This document shows positions 33,329 to 42,758 of a DNA stretch of 64,000 bases, piece by piece (within the stretch, counting starts at the first letter, position 1; each line of letters opens with the position of its first letter). Under the pieces are notes generated by a model. It was not told the DNA's origin, made no database searches, and was given only the letters and a program-made list of their open reading frames with translations. The position numbers were made by a program, and so were the translations under genes. This DNA comes from a bacterium (GTDB lineage Bacteria > Bacteroidota > Ignavibacteria > SZUA-365), in assembly GCA_020444325.1 (NCBI GenBank), contig JAHLLD010000002.1, positions 62,001 to 126,000 of the forward strand. The letters are read 5' to 3'.

Positions 33329-34285
33329 ATGAGGTATTGTTTGCTCACCATTATCACGCCGTCACCGGACGATAAGAGGATATACCGCATCAGTGCCTTG
33401 CGCAGTGGGCAGGTGCATCGAGCACAATCGGTTCTGCGGTACCCATCCGGGAAGGGGGTGAACGCAGCACGGAGCGCGCTCAGGGTGCATGCTGCATCTC
33501 CAGAGACGCTTTGTCTCTGTCTGCCGGTGGGAACATCATTTCGAGATGCGCTGGAGCGTGAATTCCAGGATGCAGCTGTGGAATTGCACCTCACCGCGTT
33601 GACGCAGGAAACGCGCAGTTGTATTACAGTCCTTGAGGAAGGAGGCTGCGCCACGGAACTGATCGAAGAGGCACAGCCCATGGAGCCGCCTGAAGCTGTG
33701 ACGTTCAGAGAACGCGCACTGGCATGTTCCCGGAGCGCGTCGACGCTGCTGCTCACGGGCTCGTTTCCCGAAGGACTCGATCAGGACCTCTACTACCACT
33801 GCGCAATGCGCGCGCATGACGGTGGTGGACGTGTACTCCTGGACGCACAGGCCGAGGTGCTGCGTCTGGCGCTGCGCGCGGAACCGGAGGTCGTGAAAAT
33901 CAATCGGGAAGAGCTGGGAAACACCCTGGGTATTCAGATTGAGCGCGAGGGGATACGGGAGGCGGCACGGGATCTGCAGTCACGAGGCGCCCATCATGTC
34001 ATTGTCACCGATGGTTCGGCCCCGGTTGTCTGGCTCGATGAGCAGGGGTTCCTGCATGAAATTATTCCTCCGAAGGTCGCTTGCGTCAATCCCGTCGGGA
34101 GCGGGGATGCAATGTCCGGAGTACTCGCGGCTTCCCTGGATAGTGGGAAAGGGATGGAAGAAGCGCTGCGGCGGGCGGTTGCCGCAGGAAGTGCGAATGC
34201 AGCGAGTCTGCTGCCAGGTGAATTCGACTCTGCAATGTGGGAACACCTGATACAGGAAGTGCGCTTCAGCACTGCTTCCGTGTGA
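33329..34285 (+). CDS. PfkB-family carbohydrate kinase (1-phosphofructokinase-like)
   Basis: A 318-residue sugar kinase of the ribokinase/PfkB superfamily. Features: the N-terminal segment with YPSGKGVNAARSALRVH (substrate-binding glycine motif), LLTGSFPEGLDQDLYY, KINREELGNTLGI, HHVIVTDGSAPVVWLDE, and the ATP/anion-hole motif VNPVGSGDAMSGVLAASL with catalytic Asp, which corresponds to PfkB signature 2. The closest types are 1-phosphofructokinase and tagatose-6-phosphate kinase, but the substrate cannot be fixed. No PTS or sugar operon is adjacent; it lies alone, convergent with the beta-lysine acetyltransferase gene 18 nt away. Confidence 0.88.
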   Translation: MRYCLLTIITPSPDDKRIYRISALRSGQVHRAQSVLRYPSGKGVNAARSALRVHAASPETLCLCLPVGTSFRDALEREFQDAAVELHLTALTQETRSCITVLEEGGCATELIEEAQPMEPPEAVTFRERALACSRSASTLLLTGSFPEGLDQDLYYHCAMRAHDGGGRVLLDAQAEVLRLALRAEPEVVKINREELGNTLGIQIEREGIREAARDLQSRGAHHVIVTDGSAPVVWLDEQGFLHEIIPPKVACVNPVGSGDAMSGVLAASLDSGKGMEEALRRAVAAGSANAASLLPGEFDSAMWEHLIQEVRFSTASV

Positions 34286-34303
34286 CCATCGCCCGTATAC
34301 CGA

Positions 34304-35194
34304 TTACAGACGCTTGTACCACACGTTCATGTTCTCGATGCGGCCTGAGATGTTCGTATTGTTGATCAGCGTCCCTGTATACTCGTAGCCGCCTTTCCCG
34401 AACGTAACGTTCATCCCGGTCGATACAGCGCGCGCGATTGTGTAGAGCACAATCATGCCGCGCGACTGCATATCGGCTTCCATCAGGCGGAGAAGATGGA
34501 GGGCGATTCCGTGTCCGCGCGCATCAGGGTGCGTCGCGAAATCCGTCATCTCCGCGTTGCGTCCGGCCTTGTCCATTTCAGCGGATGAGGCCGCGACGAG
34601 GCGCCCGTCGTCCGTCAATGCCCCATAGTAGGCAATGCTGTCCTCCTCCATCGTATGCACGATGTACTCGCGTTCAAAGATGGGGAAGGGATAGCTCTCG
34701 AACACCGTTCCATACAGTCTCGTCAATTGCGCCGCGTCATCCACACCCAGCCTGCGCAGCGTGAAAGGGAGCGCTTCCGCAGCCGCCCGTTCCGCAGTGG
34801 AGGTTGCATCAGCCTGCTCCTCGGCAGCCTTGCGACGCGCGAGTGCAACGATATCTTCCATCTGCCTGCGCAGACAGGCTTCCACCTGCCGGCGCTCCTC
34901 CTTCAGGTAACGGCCGAGGAAAATGGCGTCATCGGTCCCAGTATAAAAACCCGGAACTTCGGCCTCCTTTGCGAATCCGGCGTGCAGGAAGCCTTCCATT
35001 GCCTGCGACGGCACTTTCGCGAAAATCTTGCCGTACTGCTTCTCTTCAGCCAGCGCAACGAGCTCCGTAATGATGCCCGGGTAGTCTTCCGCATTCAGTT
35101 TCATCAGGTAGATACGATCGCTGCTCGGACCATGCTGGATGAGGGAGTGACGCAGTTTCTCGATTGTGTCGAAGGGGGAGTTTACAGTGCGCAT
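34304..35194 (-). CDS. ablB: Beta-lysine N6-acetyltransferase
   Basis: A 296-residue GNAT enzyme of the AblB type, which acetylates beta-lysine to the compatible solute N-epsilon-acetyl-beta-lysine. Typical segments: DRIYLMKLNAEDYPGIITEL, KIFAKVPSQAMEGFLHAGF, VPGFYTGTDDAIFLGRYL in the N-terminal part, and the acetyl-CoA motif DFATHPDARGHGIALHLL in the GNAT domain (about residues 150-280). It is the third gene of the run ablA, symporter, ablB, separated by 55 nt from the symporter. The ribosome site is weak. The clustering with lysine 2,3-aminomutase makes the assignment firm. Confidence 0.92.
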   Translation of the reverse strand: MRTVNSPFDTIEKLRHSLIQHGPSSDRIYLMKLNAEDYPGIITELVALAEEKQYGKIFAKVPSQAMEGFLHAGFAKEAEVPGFYTGTDDAIFLGRYLKEERRQVEACLRRQMEDIVALARRKAAEEQADATSTAERAAAEALPFTLRRLGVDDAAQLTRLYGTVFESYPFPIFEREYIVHTMEEDSIAYYGALTDDGRLVAASSAEMDKAGRNAEMTDFATHPDARGHGIALHLLRLMEADMQSRGMIVLYTIARAVSTGMNVTFGKGGYEYTGTLINNTNISGRIENMNVWYKRL

Positions 35195-35206
35195 GAGGAT
35201 ACAGGA

Positions 35207-35236
35207 TTTTAAATTGCAGATTACAGATTACAAATG
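35207..35236. repeat. ATCTG-rich intergenic motif, copy 2 (inverted)
   Basis: On the minus strand this reads TTTGTAATCTGTAATCTGCAA, closely like the motif after the LKR gene. It lies between the symporter and ablB. Confidence 0.6.
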
Positions 35237-35249
35237 GGATCACAGGCGA

Positions 35250-36671
35250 TCATGCCGGATCGGGCTTTTCGGTGTCGGTCAACTTTGTCATCACGTAGAA
35301 TATGATGGCGGAGACGATGAGACCGAAGGCGGTCGGGACGATTCCTCCTGGCAGCGGAACCTCGAAGAGCAGTAGGAGGAGTGTCGTGCTTCCTCCACCG
35401 ATCATGGACCAGAATGCAGCCTGTGGGCTCGACTTATAATTGAAAAGTGCTGCGAGGGTGGGGACGAACAGTCCTGACACCATAAACGAATATGCGTGGA
35501 GAATCAGTTCAAGCACGGTTTCGAACGATGCGGCAATAATGAATGTAATGATCCCGATAAGCAGCGTCACACCACGGGAAATCCACATCATGCGGTGCTG
35601 CGGAATGTCGGGCTTCAATCGTTCGATGATATCGTTGACGAAATTCCCGGATGAAGCGATCAGGCAGCTGTCGGCAGTTGACATGATCGCTGAAAAATAC
35701 GATGCGATGACGATACCGGTCGCGCCGATGGGCAGCGTGCTCTTCAGAAGCATGGGGAGGCCGGTTTCGGGTTCTGCCTCCGGAAAGTATACGCGGGAGA
35801 CCATCCCCAGGAAGGCACCGAGGAAAGCGATAATGGGGTATTCAAGAACACCTGCAAAATACCACGCCTTCCGGGCTTCCTTCTCATCCTTTGCCGCATA
35901 GAGACGCTGATACAGTGTCATCCCTACGAACCAGATTGGGATGATGGTGATGAACCAGTTGAGCAGTTCCACGGCTTCAACATTGTCGAAGGCGAAAAAA
36001 TGTGCGGGGAGGTGGCGCTCGATCTCTGCGAATCCGCCGAGATCGGAAATCGCGAAGGGAACGCCAAGAAAAAGCAGTCCCCCGAGCAACACAATCCATT
36101 GCAGTGTATCAGTATAAATCACTGCCTTGATACCGCCCGCCGCCGTGTAGATAAACATCACGCCCGCCATCAGCAGCAGCGAGAAAAACAGGCCATCCAT
36201 GCCGAAAGGCTCGGGGGGAATGATGGTCGACGCAGCAAGTTTGGCACCAGCCAGAATCTGTCCGCCGGTAAAACCGAGATAACCAACTCCCGAGATGACG
36301 GCAGCGAGCATCGCTACGCGTCCCCCGAACGTGCGTCGCAGCATGTCGGGGTAGGTGAGCAGTTTTTCCTGCGCGTCATATTTTTTTACGCGGGGGATAA
36401 TCAGCACTGCAGCGAGCCAGGCACCGATCAGACCGGTAAACAGCAGCCAGCTGGCGGACATGCCCATCACGAAACCGAGTCCGCCGAGTCCGATGGAAAA
36501 TCCGCCACCGACATCCGTTGCGGCAATGGAAAGTCCGAGATGTCCGGCGGTCATGCTGCGACCGCCGACATAATAGTCATCACGGTCCTCGTTCTTGCGC
36601 ATGAAATAAAACCCGACCGCAAGGACGGCCAGCATATAGAGAATCAGGATTCCGTAGTCTACGACATGCAT
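35250..36671 (-). CDS. Sodium/solute symporter (SSS family)
   Basis: A 473-residue transporter with about 13 membrane helices. Family features: YYVGGRSMTAGHLGLSIAAT in the first loop, FTGGQILAGAKLAA, YTAAGGIKAVIYTDTLQWIV and SAIMSTADSCLIASSGNFVN (Na+-binding region of helix 8). Its ATG shares one base with the stop of ablA (TGATG), so the two are translationally coupled. In this place it may import lysine as precursor, or an osmolyte such as betaine or proline, in response to salt; the substrate is inferred from context only. Confidence 0.92.
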   Translation of the reverse strand: MHVVDYGILILYMLAVLAVGFYFMRKNEDRDDYYVGGRSMTAGHLGLSIAATDVGGGFSIGLGGLGFVMGMSASWLLFTGLIGAWLAAVLIIPRVKKYDAQEKLLTYPDMLRRTFGGRVAMLAAVISGVGYLGFTGGQILAGAKLAASTIIPPEPFGMDGLFFSLLLMAGVMFIYTAAGGIKAVIYTDTLQWIVLLGGLLFLGVPFAISDLGGFAEIERHLPAHFFAFDNVEAVELLNWFITIIPIWFVGMTLYQRLYAAKDEKEARKAWYFAGVLEYPIIAFLGAFLGMVSRVYFPEAEPETGLPMLLKSTLPIGATGIVIASYFSAIMSTADSCLIASSGNFVNDIIERLKPDIPQHRMMWISRGVTLLIGIITFIIAASFETVLELILHAYSFMVSGLFVPTLAALFNYKSSPQAAFWSMIGGGSTTLLLLLFEVPLPGGIVPTAFGLIVSAIIFYVMTKLTDTEKPDPA

Positions 36672-38005
36672 CAGGAGGGGCCTTCCTCCTCGCCGATATT
36701 GCGGCGATTGATGCGTTCATTCGAATCCGGGACAAGGGAAATGACTTCGTCGTTGTCAGCAAGAAGTTCAGCGATACCGACCGAGCGGTACTCGTCTTCC
36801 GCAGAATCGACTTTCAGCTGCAGATCGCAGCGTTCACAGTTGCGGTCGCAGAAAACCGGTTCGTAGGAATCCGGCTCCTTGTACGTGGTGATCACGCCTT
36901 CATAATTGCGCAGCACGACCTTGTTGGTGGACCACGAAATAAGATAATTGGGCATCACCGGGATCTTGCCCCCTCCGCCGGGCGCATCGATGACATAGGT
37001 CGGCACGGAGAAGCCGCTGGTGTGCCCGATCAGGCTTTCGATAATTTCGATGCCCTTGCCGACGGGCGTACGGAAATGCGAAAGTCCTTCTGAAAGGTCG
37101 CACTGGTAGAGGTAGTACGGACGCACCCTGTTCTGCACCAGTTTGTGTACCAGGGTTTTCATGATGCGGGGACAGTCATTGACTCCCGCGAGCAGGACAC
37201 TCTGATTGCCGAGGGGAATCCCTGCATCCGCCAGTTTTGTGAGCGCAGCGCGCGATGAACTGGTGATTTCAACGGGATGGTTGAAATGCGTATTCACCCA
37301 CACGGGATGATGTTTTTTCAGCATGTTCACCAGTTTGTCCGTCACCCTGTACGGCAGAACCACGGGCATGCGCGTGCCGATGCGAATGACCTCGACATGC
37401 GGAATGCTGCGTACCTCCGTGAGAATCCAGTCGAGGTACTCGTCAGTGAGCATGAACGGGTCACCACCCGAAAGAAGGACGTCGCGCACCTCGGGATGCT
37501 CGCGTATGTAGGCGAGTCCCTGCTTCACTTCTTTCCGCACGGGAATACGATCCATGTCGCCGACCTTGCGTTTGCGCGTACAGTGTCTGCAGTACATTGA
37601 ACACACGTTGCTCACGTGAAAGAGCACGCGGTCGGGGTAGCGATGGGTCAGTCCGGGTACCGGACTGTCACTGTCCTCGGCCAGCGGATCGGCCATGTCA
37701 TATTCGCTGATGACCAGCTCTGACGGCGAGGGAAATGCCTGTTTGAAAACGGGATCGTTGCGATAATCGTCGCCGTTGATCAGCGAGAGGTAATACGGAG
37801 TAATCGAAAGCGGGAATTTATCGAGCGTTTTCTGCAGTGCGGCGCGTTCCTCATCTTCAAACTGCACGCCCAGCAGTGTTTCGAAACGGTCAATGCTTCG
37901 GATGGAGTGGCGCATCTGCCACTGCCAGTCGTGCCATTTTGAACGCACGGCATCAGAATCAATTTTTTCAGCAATATCCTGCTGCCTGTCGGTATACGTC
38001 GACAT
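36671..38005 (-). CDS. ablA: L-lysine 2,3-aminomutase
   Basis: A 444-residue radical-SAM and PLP enzyme that converts L-lysine to beta-lysine. Motifs: [20 protein letters not shown] (CxxxCxxC cluster for SAM), [76 protein letters not shown] and the PLP-lysine loop [10 protein letters not shown]. Three more cysteines near the C-terminus (CDRNCERC) resemble the zinc-binding tail of KamA. I chose the ATG at 38003-38005 with AGGTG upstream. Coupling to a symporter and ablB points to osmolyte synthesis rather than lysine fermentation. Confidence 0.95.
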   Translation of the reverse strand: MSTYTDRQQDIAEKIDSDAVRSKWHDWQWQMRHSIRSIDRFETLLGVQFEDEERAALQKTLDKFPLSITPYYLSLINGDDYRNDPVFKQAFPSPSELVISEYDMADPLAEDSDSPVPGLTHRYPDRVLFHVSNVCSMYCRHCTRKRKVGDMDRIPVRKEVKQGLAYIREHPEVRDVLLSGGDPFMLTDEYLDWILTEVRSIPHVEVIRIGTRMPVVLPYRVTDKLVNMLKKHHPVWVNTHFNHPVEITSSSRAALTKLADAGIPLGNQSVLLAGVNDCPRIMKTLVHKLVQNRVRPYYLYQCDLSEGLSHFRTPVGKGIEIIESLIGHTSGFSVPTYVIDAPGGGGKIPVMPNYLISWSTNKVVLRNYEGVITTYKEPDSYEPVFCDRNCERCDLQLKVDSAEDEYRSVGIAELLADNDEVISLVPDSNERINRRNIGEEEGPS

Positions 38006-38240
38006 CAGAGCACCTGGTTGGCTGTTATGAGACAGAAAAAGGGGATTAAGTAAAGGGAGGGGTGTGATAAGGGCCTGCGGAATGTTCCCGTCGTCCATTC
38101 GGACCGGGCAGCGTTACCGCATATGCAATGGAAGTCGATACTGACGTTTCACTTCTATGGGACAGCCCTATCCTGTATCAAGTAAAGAAATCAGGGACAA
38201 AATCCAAATCCGAACTTTTTTCCTATCTTGACACGTTTAC

Positions 38241-38276
38241 ACTGCGAGAACAGCAAAGACTGCGAGAACAGCAAAG
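38241..38276. repeat. 18-bp direct tandem duplication
   Basis: ACTGCGAGAACAGCAAAG occurs twice in exact tandem, just before the ribosome site of the ABC exporter. It is 18 bp, so it keeps frame if translated (LREQQR twice). Confidence 0.95.
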
Positions 38277-38283
38277 GAAGTCC

Positions 38284-40068
38284 ATGCAGGAAGATGAAGT
38301 ACTCGGGAAAGCGTATGACAGCCGCTTGATGCGGCGTCTCCTGCAGTACGCGCGCCCCTACCGGTGGCATGTCGTCGGAGCAATTCTCCTGACGGTGTTT
38401 ATTTCGGCGCTGAGTCCGCTTCGCCCGTACCTGACAAAGTTGGCCGTGGACGATTACATCGCCGTGGGTGACGAGCATGGACTGCTCATGATCGCCCTGC
38501 TCCTGCTTGGCACCCTGTTGCTGCAGGGACTCGCGCAGTATTTCATGATGTATTTCACGCAGTGGATCGGGCAGCATATCATCGTGGATGTGCGCATGCA
38601 GGTTTTCACGCGCATGCAGCGGCTGGCGCTGCGATTTTTCGACCGGAATCCCGTGGGACGTCTCGTCACGCGCGTGACCAATGATGTGGAAGTGCTCAAT
38701 GAGATGTTTTCTTCCGGACTGGTCACCGTATTTGCCGATGTGTTCATTCTGCTCTGGATCGTCATTTTCATGCTCACCATCAACTGGGAACTGGCCCTGG
38801 TGACGCTCAGCGTCATCCCGTTGCTGGTCTACGGCACCTTCCTCTTCAGAAAAAAAGTGCGGGAAACCTATCGCGAGGTACGGCTGCAGCTTGCGCGCCT
38901 CAACGCGTTCATGCAGGAACGCGTTTCCGGAATGATGACCGTGCAGCTGTTCGGCCGCGAGAAGAAAGAGGCGGAGACCTTCGAGGAGATCAACCGTGCG
39001 CATCAGGATGCAAATATCCGGTCGGTGTTCTATTACGCCATCTTCTATCCCAGTGTGGATTTCATTTCCGCCCTCGCTGTCGCACTGATCATCTGGTACG
39101 CCGGCGGAGAAATCCTTGCTGGAGTGATGACGGTCGGAACGCTCATCTCCTTTATCCAGTACACGGAAATGTTCTTCCGACCCATCCGTGATCTTTCCGA
39201 GAAGTACAACATCATGCAGACCGCCATGGCGTCGTCCGAGCGCATTTTCAAACTGCTCGATGACGAGACCGTCATTCAGGAACCCGCACCGGATCGCGCA
39301 CAATCCCTTCCGGAAATCGGGGACATCCGATTCGATCATGTGCATTTCGCATACAACGAGGGCGAATGGGTGCTGCGTGATGTCAGCTTCGATATCCCGA
39401 AGGGACACAGTGTGGCCATCGTCGGCGCTACCGGGTCGGGGAAGACGACATTGATCAACCTCCTGTGTCATTTCTACGAAATTCAGAAAGGATCGATCAG
39501 CATCGGGGGCACGGAGCTGCGGGATATTCCTTCATCGGAACTGCGCAGACATATCGGCATCGTGCTGCAGGACGTCTTTCTCTTTTCCGGCAGTATTCAC
39601 AACAACGTCACACTGGGGGACGAAAGAATTTCAAGGGAAACAGTGGAGGAGGTCGCACAGCTGGTGGGCGTCGATCATTTCATCGAACAGCTTCCGGAGC
39701 GCTACGATGCGCAGATCAGGGAGAGGGGCGGGTCGTTGTCTGTTGGACAGAAACAACTCCTGGCGTTCGCACGTGCACTGGCCTATGATCCGCAACTCCT
39801 GATTCTCGACGAGGCCACATCAAGCGTGGACACCGAGTCGGAACTGCTTATTCAGGCAGCCATCGCGCGTCTGCTCAAGGGCAGGACGTCTGTGGTCATT
39901 GCCCACAGGCTCTCGACCATTCAGAACGCGGATACGATACTCGTGATGCATAAGGGACAGATTCGCGAGCGGGGGAATCACCAGGAACTGCTCGCAAAGC
40001 GTGGGATTTACTATCGTCTTTACCAGCTGCAGTACAAGGAACAGGACCTCAGCAGCAGCGCAGCCTGA
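38284..40068 (+). CDS. ABC exporter, fused membrane and ATPase domains (MsbA-like)
   Basis: A 594-residue half-transporter. The type I exporter membrane domain (residues about 10-320, six helices) is followed by the ATPase domain with Walker A GATGSGKTT near residue 383, Q-loop VLQDVFLFSGSI, signature LSVGQKQLLAFARAL, Walker B LLILDEATSSVD and the switch His in IAHRLST. It should work as a homodimer and export a lipid, drug or peptide. The ATG at 38284 follows AAAGGAAG. The reading frame is open for 52 more codons upstream, including the tandem 18-bp duplication, so a longer form cannot be excluded. It converges with the GWxTD gene, 29 nt away, without a clear terminator. Confidence 0.92.
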   Translation: MQEDEVLGKAYDSRLMRRLLQYARPYRWHVVGAILLTVFISALSPLRPYLTKLAVDDYIAVGDEHGLLMIALLLLGTLLLQGLAQYFMMYFTQWIGQHIIVDVRMQVFTRMQRLALRFFDRNPVGRLVTRVTNDVEVLNEMFSSGLVTVFADVFILLWIVIFMLTINWELALVTLSVIPLLVYGTFLFRKKVRETYREVRLQLARLNAFMQERVSGMMTVQLFGREKKEAETFEEINRAHQDANIRSVFYYAIFYPSVDFISALAVALIIWYAGGEILAGVMTVGTLISFIQYTEMFFRPIRDLSEKYNIMQTAMASSERIFKLLDDETVIQEPAPDRAQSLPEIGDIRFDHVHFAYNEGEWVLRDVSFDIPKGHSVAIVGATGSGKTTLINLLCHFYEIQKGSISIGGTELRDIPSSELRRHIGIVLQDVFLFSGSIHNNVTLGDERISRETVEEVAQLVGVDHFIEQLPERYDAQIRERGGSLSVGQKQLLAFARALAYDPQLLILDEATSSVDTESELLIQAAIARLLKGRTSVVIAHRLSTIQNADTILVMHKGQIRERGNHQELLAKRGIYYRLYQLQYKEQDLSSSAA

Positions 40069-40097
40069 GACGGAGCGAACGCACAACAGCCGAGTAC

Positions 40098-41411
40098 TTA
40101 CCGCAGACGGTTTCGATCGTCCCATAGCGGGTAGAGGAGGCGGTAGTCGCCGAAGCCGCTCTCGTCGACGAAGACGAAGCGCCGGTTGATATCGTAGAAT
40201 TCCCAGATTTCATACGGTTTTGATTCAACATCAAGCGGATGTCGGTCGATATAATCCGGCGGACCATAGATGATGTAGACCATGCCGCGATCGGTTTTCC
40301 ATCCCTCGAAATGGTGACGGAAATGCTTGTTCGCGTACGCAACGCGGTTGTAGTATTCAATCATGGCAGGATTACTGTCCGCACCGGGATTGGGGTTGTG
40401 TCGCTCCCAGAATTGCTCGAAACGCCGGCGTCGTTCATCCTCGTCCTGCGCTTCCTTGATGTAGTCGAGCTCATCCTCCTTGGCGAAATACCGGAGCTGG
40501 TCGATGGCCTCATCGAGATCCACGATGGAGATCGGTGCGCCTGCCGTCAGCCACTCGATCATGAACGGTCGTTCTACTGTTGCGAGCACGCCAGTATCGG
40601 TGCTGTCGTCGCCACGTCGGATCGTGACGTTCAGCGTGTAGCTGCCGACACCGAGTCCCGCGTTCGCGATATTGGCAAGGAAGGTGTTATGCCCCTTTTT
40701 CATATTCTGGCTGGCCTGCTGGTCAAAGACCTCGCGTCCACGCCGCAGGATGTGGTAATCGAGCGTCACCTGCCCCAGATTGTAGGGATTGTACACTTCG
40801 AAGAACACGCCGAAGCCATCTTTCAGTGCGGCGACATTGGGATTGATCTGCGGCGATATCTGCTGCTTCCCGTTTTTGAATTCGACATCCCTGACGAGCA
40901 TGATATCAGAAACGGAGAGCACGTTCGCATCGAATTTCCGGATCTCAACGCCGCGGGAAAGGCGGAATTCCTTCTGCGACTCGCTGTCCTCGAAAATCAC
41001 TTCCAGCAGGTACTTGCCAGGTGCGGCTTTTATGGAACGCTGGGAGAGATCGTAATAGCCTGGATTATTTGTGCGTTCGAAGCTCAGGAGTTTGATGTTG
41101 CGCTCCCAGCTTTTCTCCTCGATGACACTTCCATCTTCTTCCTCTCCAGCGCGCGTCAATAAAAGTGTGATCGAATAGCCACCCGTATAAAATTCTTCGT
41201 CCTTGACGAAGGTGACGATGTCATAGGGGACATGGACGTAGACATCGAGGCGTCCGGAGAGTCCAAACTCATCGTAGTTCGCAAAATTCAGGGCATCGAA
41301 GAAAAACGGCTGGACACGCATGTTCTGCATGTTGCGTGTGACCTCGTCGTCCTGCGCATATGTGAGTGTTGCTGCGAGGCAGAGAAGAACTGCGGTTGTC
41401 AGGATTCTCAT
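40098..41411 (-). CDS. GWxTD-domain secreted protein
   Basis: A 437-residue exported protein with signal peptide MRILTTAVLLCLAATLTYAQ. The C-terminal domain at about residues 340-430 carries the family motif FEGWKTDRGMVYIIYGPPD and then YEIWEFYDINRRFVFVDESG. The middle is beta-rich (Ig-like by pattern). The family is found in Bacteroidota, Acidobacteriota and relatives; its role is not known. Its start codon shares a base with the rimO stop (TAATG), so it is coupled to rimO at the end of a six-gene operon. Confidence 0.9.
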   Translation of the reverse strand: MRILTTAVLLCLAATLTYAQDDEVTRNMQNMRVQPFFFDALNFANYDEFGLSGRLDVYVHVPYDIVTFVKDEEFYTGGYSITLLLTRAGEEEDGSVIEEKSWERNIKLLSFERTNNPGYYDLSQRSIKAAPGKYLLEVIFEDSESQKEFRLSRGVEIRKFDANVLSVSDIMLVRDVEFKNGKQQISPQINPNVAALKDGFGVFFEVYNPYNLGQVTLDYHILRRGREVFDQQASQNMKKGHNTFLANIANAGLGVGSYTLNVTIRRGDDSTDTGVLATVERPFMIEWLTAGAPISIVDLDEAIDQLRYFAKEDELDYIKEAQDEDERRRRFEQFWERHNPNPGADSNPAMIEYYNRVAYANKHFRHHFEGWKTDRGMVYIIYGPPDYIDRHPLDVESKPYEIWEFYDINRRFVFVDESGFGDYRLLYPLWDDRNRLR

Positions 41412-42733
41412 TACTGTCTCCGTACTGTTGCCATGAGATCGTATTCCGAAGCCCCGGTTATTTCCACGTTCACGAAATCCCCTACCGGCGGAGTGTCCGC
41501 GAAATCATTCAGCGGTACGAGCACTTCGTTGTCCACCTCCGGTGCATCAAATTCACTGCGTCCGATGAGGTACTCCCCTTCGACGCGATCCGTGAGGATA
41601 CGCAGCTGCTGACCGATACGCTCCTCGTTTTTCTCCTGTGAAATCTCGCGCTGCAGCTCCATGATGGCATCGCGTCGCTCTTCCTTCACCTTGCGCGGCA
41701 GGGGATCACCCAGGATGTCCGCGGTGGTGTTCTCTTCCTGCGAGTAGAGGAACACACCGAGACGGTCGAAGCGCTGCTGCGCCACGAAATCATACAGCGA
41801 CTGGAAAGCTGCTTCACTTTCGTTCGGGTAGCCGACGATGAGCGTCGTGCGGATGGCGGCCCCGGGCACTTTCGTTCGTATCTGAGCGAGCAGTTCTTCC
41901 GTGGCACGGCGCGTGATGCCACGCCGCATGGACTTGAGTACCGCATCGTCAGCGTGCTGGATGGGGATGTCGATGTATCTGCAGATGTTTTCGCGTTCAC
42001 GCATCACATCGAGCACATCCAGCGGAAAATGCGAAGGATATGCATACATGAGGCGTATCCAGTCGATCCCGTCGATATCCGCCAGTTCTCCCATCAGCTG
42101 TCCCAATCGCCGCTCACTGTAGAGGTCGAGGCCATAATACGTCGTGTCCTGTGCGATGAGAATCAATTCCTTCGTACCCAGTTCACGGAGGAATTTCCCC
42201 TCATGCACGACTTTTTCCAGCGGAACACTGACGTGACCCCCGCGCATGAGCGGAATCGAGCAGAAGGAGCAGGGACGGTCACAGCCTTCGGATATTTTTA
42301 CGTATGCGGAGTGCGAAGGGGAGGACAGGTGGCGTTCGCCCAGCAGTTCATACTTGTAGCTGCCGCCCAGCGTTTCGATGATGTTGCGAAAGTCCGTTAC
42401 CCCGAAGAAGCGGTCCACCTCCGGGAGTTCCTTCTCCAGATCGGCGCGGTAGCGTTCGGAGAGGCAGCCGGCGACATACAGCTTTTCGATGGCGCCGCGC
42501 TTTTTCATCTCCACCGCTTCTACAATAGTATTGACCGACTCTTCCTTCGCGGCATCAATGAATCCGCAGGTGTTGATGATCAGCGTATTCGCCTCTCCCG
42601 GATCCTCGACCAGTGAAAGATGATTCGCCTCGATCTGATTCATCAGGACCTCGGAATCCACCGTGTTCTTGGAACACCCGAGAGTGATAATGGAAATACG
42701 CTGCTGCGTGCCAGTGTCTGATCTACTTGTCAT
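41411..42733 (-). CDS. rimO: Ribosomal protein S12 methylthiotransferase
   Basis: A 440-residue radical-SAM enzyme that adds a methylthio group to an Asp of ribosomal protein S12. The N-terminal MTTase domain has the three cluster cysteines in ITLGCSKNTVDSE, INTCGFI and VAGCLSERY. The radical-SAM motif is EGCDRPCSFCSIPLMRG. Later segments YGLDLYSERRLGQL, YIDIPIQHADDAVLKSMRRG and GYPNESEAAFQ are typical of RimO rather than MiaB. A TRAM domain ends the protein (about 375-440). It lies 21 nt behind kdsB. Confidence 0.96.
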   Translation of the reverse strand: MTSRSDTGTQQRISIITLGCSKNTVDSEVLMNQIEANHLSLVEDPGEANTLIINTCGFIDAAKEESVNTIVEAVEMKKRGAIEKLYVAGCLSERYRADLEKELPEVDRFFGVTDFRNIIETLGGSYKYELLGERHLSSPSHSAYVKISEGCDRPCSFCSIPLMRGGHVSVPLEKVVHEGKFLRELGTKELILIAQDTTYYGLDLYSERRLGQLMGELADIDGIDWIRLMYAYPSHFPLDVLDVMRERENICRYIDIPIQHADDAVLKSMRRGITRRATEELLAQIRTKVPGAAIRTTLIVGYPNESEAAFQSLYDFVAQQRFDRLGVFLYSQEENTTADILGDPLPRKVKEERRDAIMELQREISQEKNEERIGQQLRILTDRVEGEYLIGRSEFDAPEVDNEVLVPLNDFADTPPVGDFVNVEITGASEYDLMATVRRQ

Positions 42734-42758
42734 TAATCTGCAATCTATAATCTGTTAA
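42734..42758. repeat. ATCTG-rich intergenic motif, copy 3
   Basis: TTAATCTGCAATCTATAATCTG lies between rimO and kdsB and continues into the last codons of kdsB. It matches the motif near 31410 and 35220. Confidence 0.55.
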
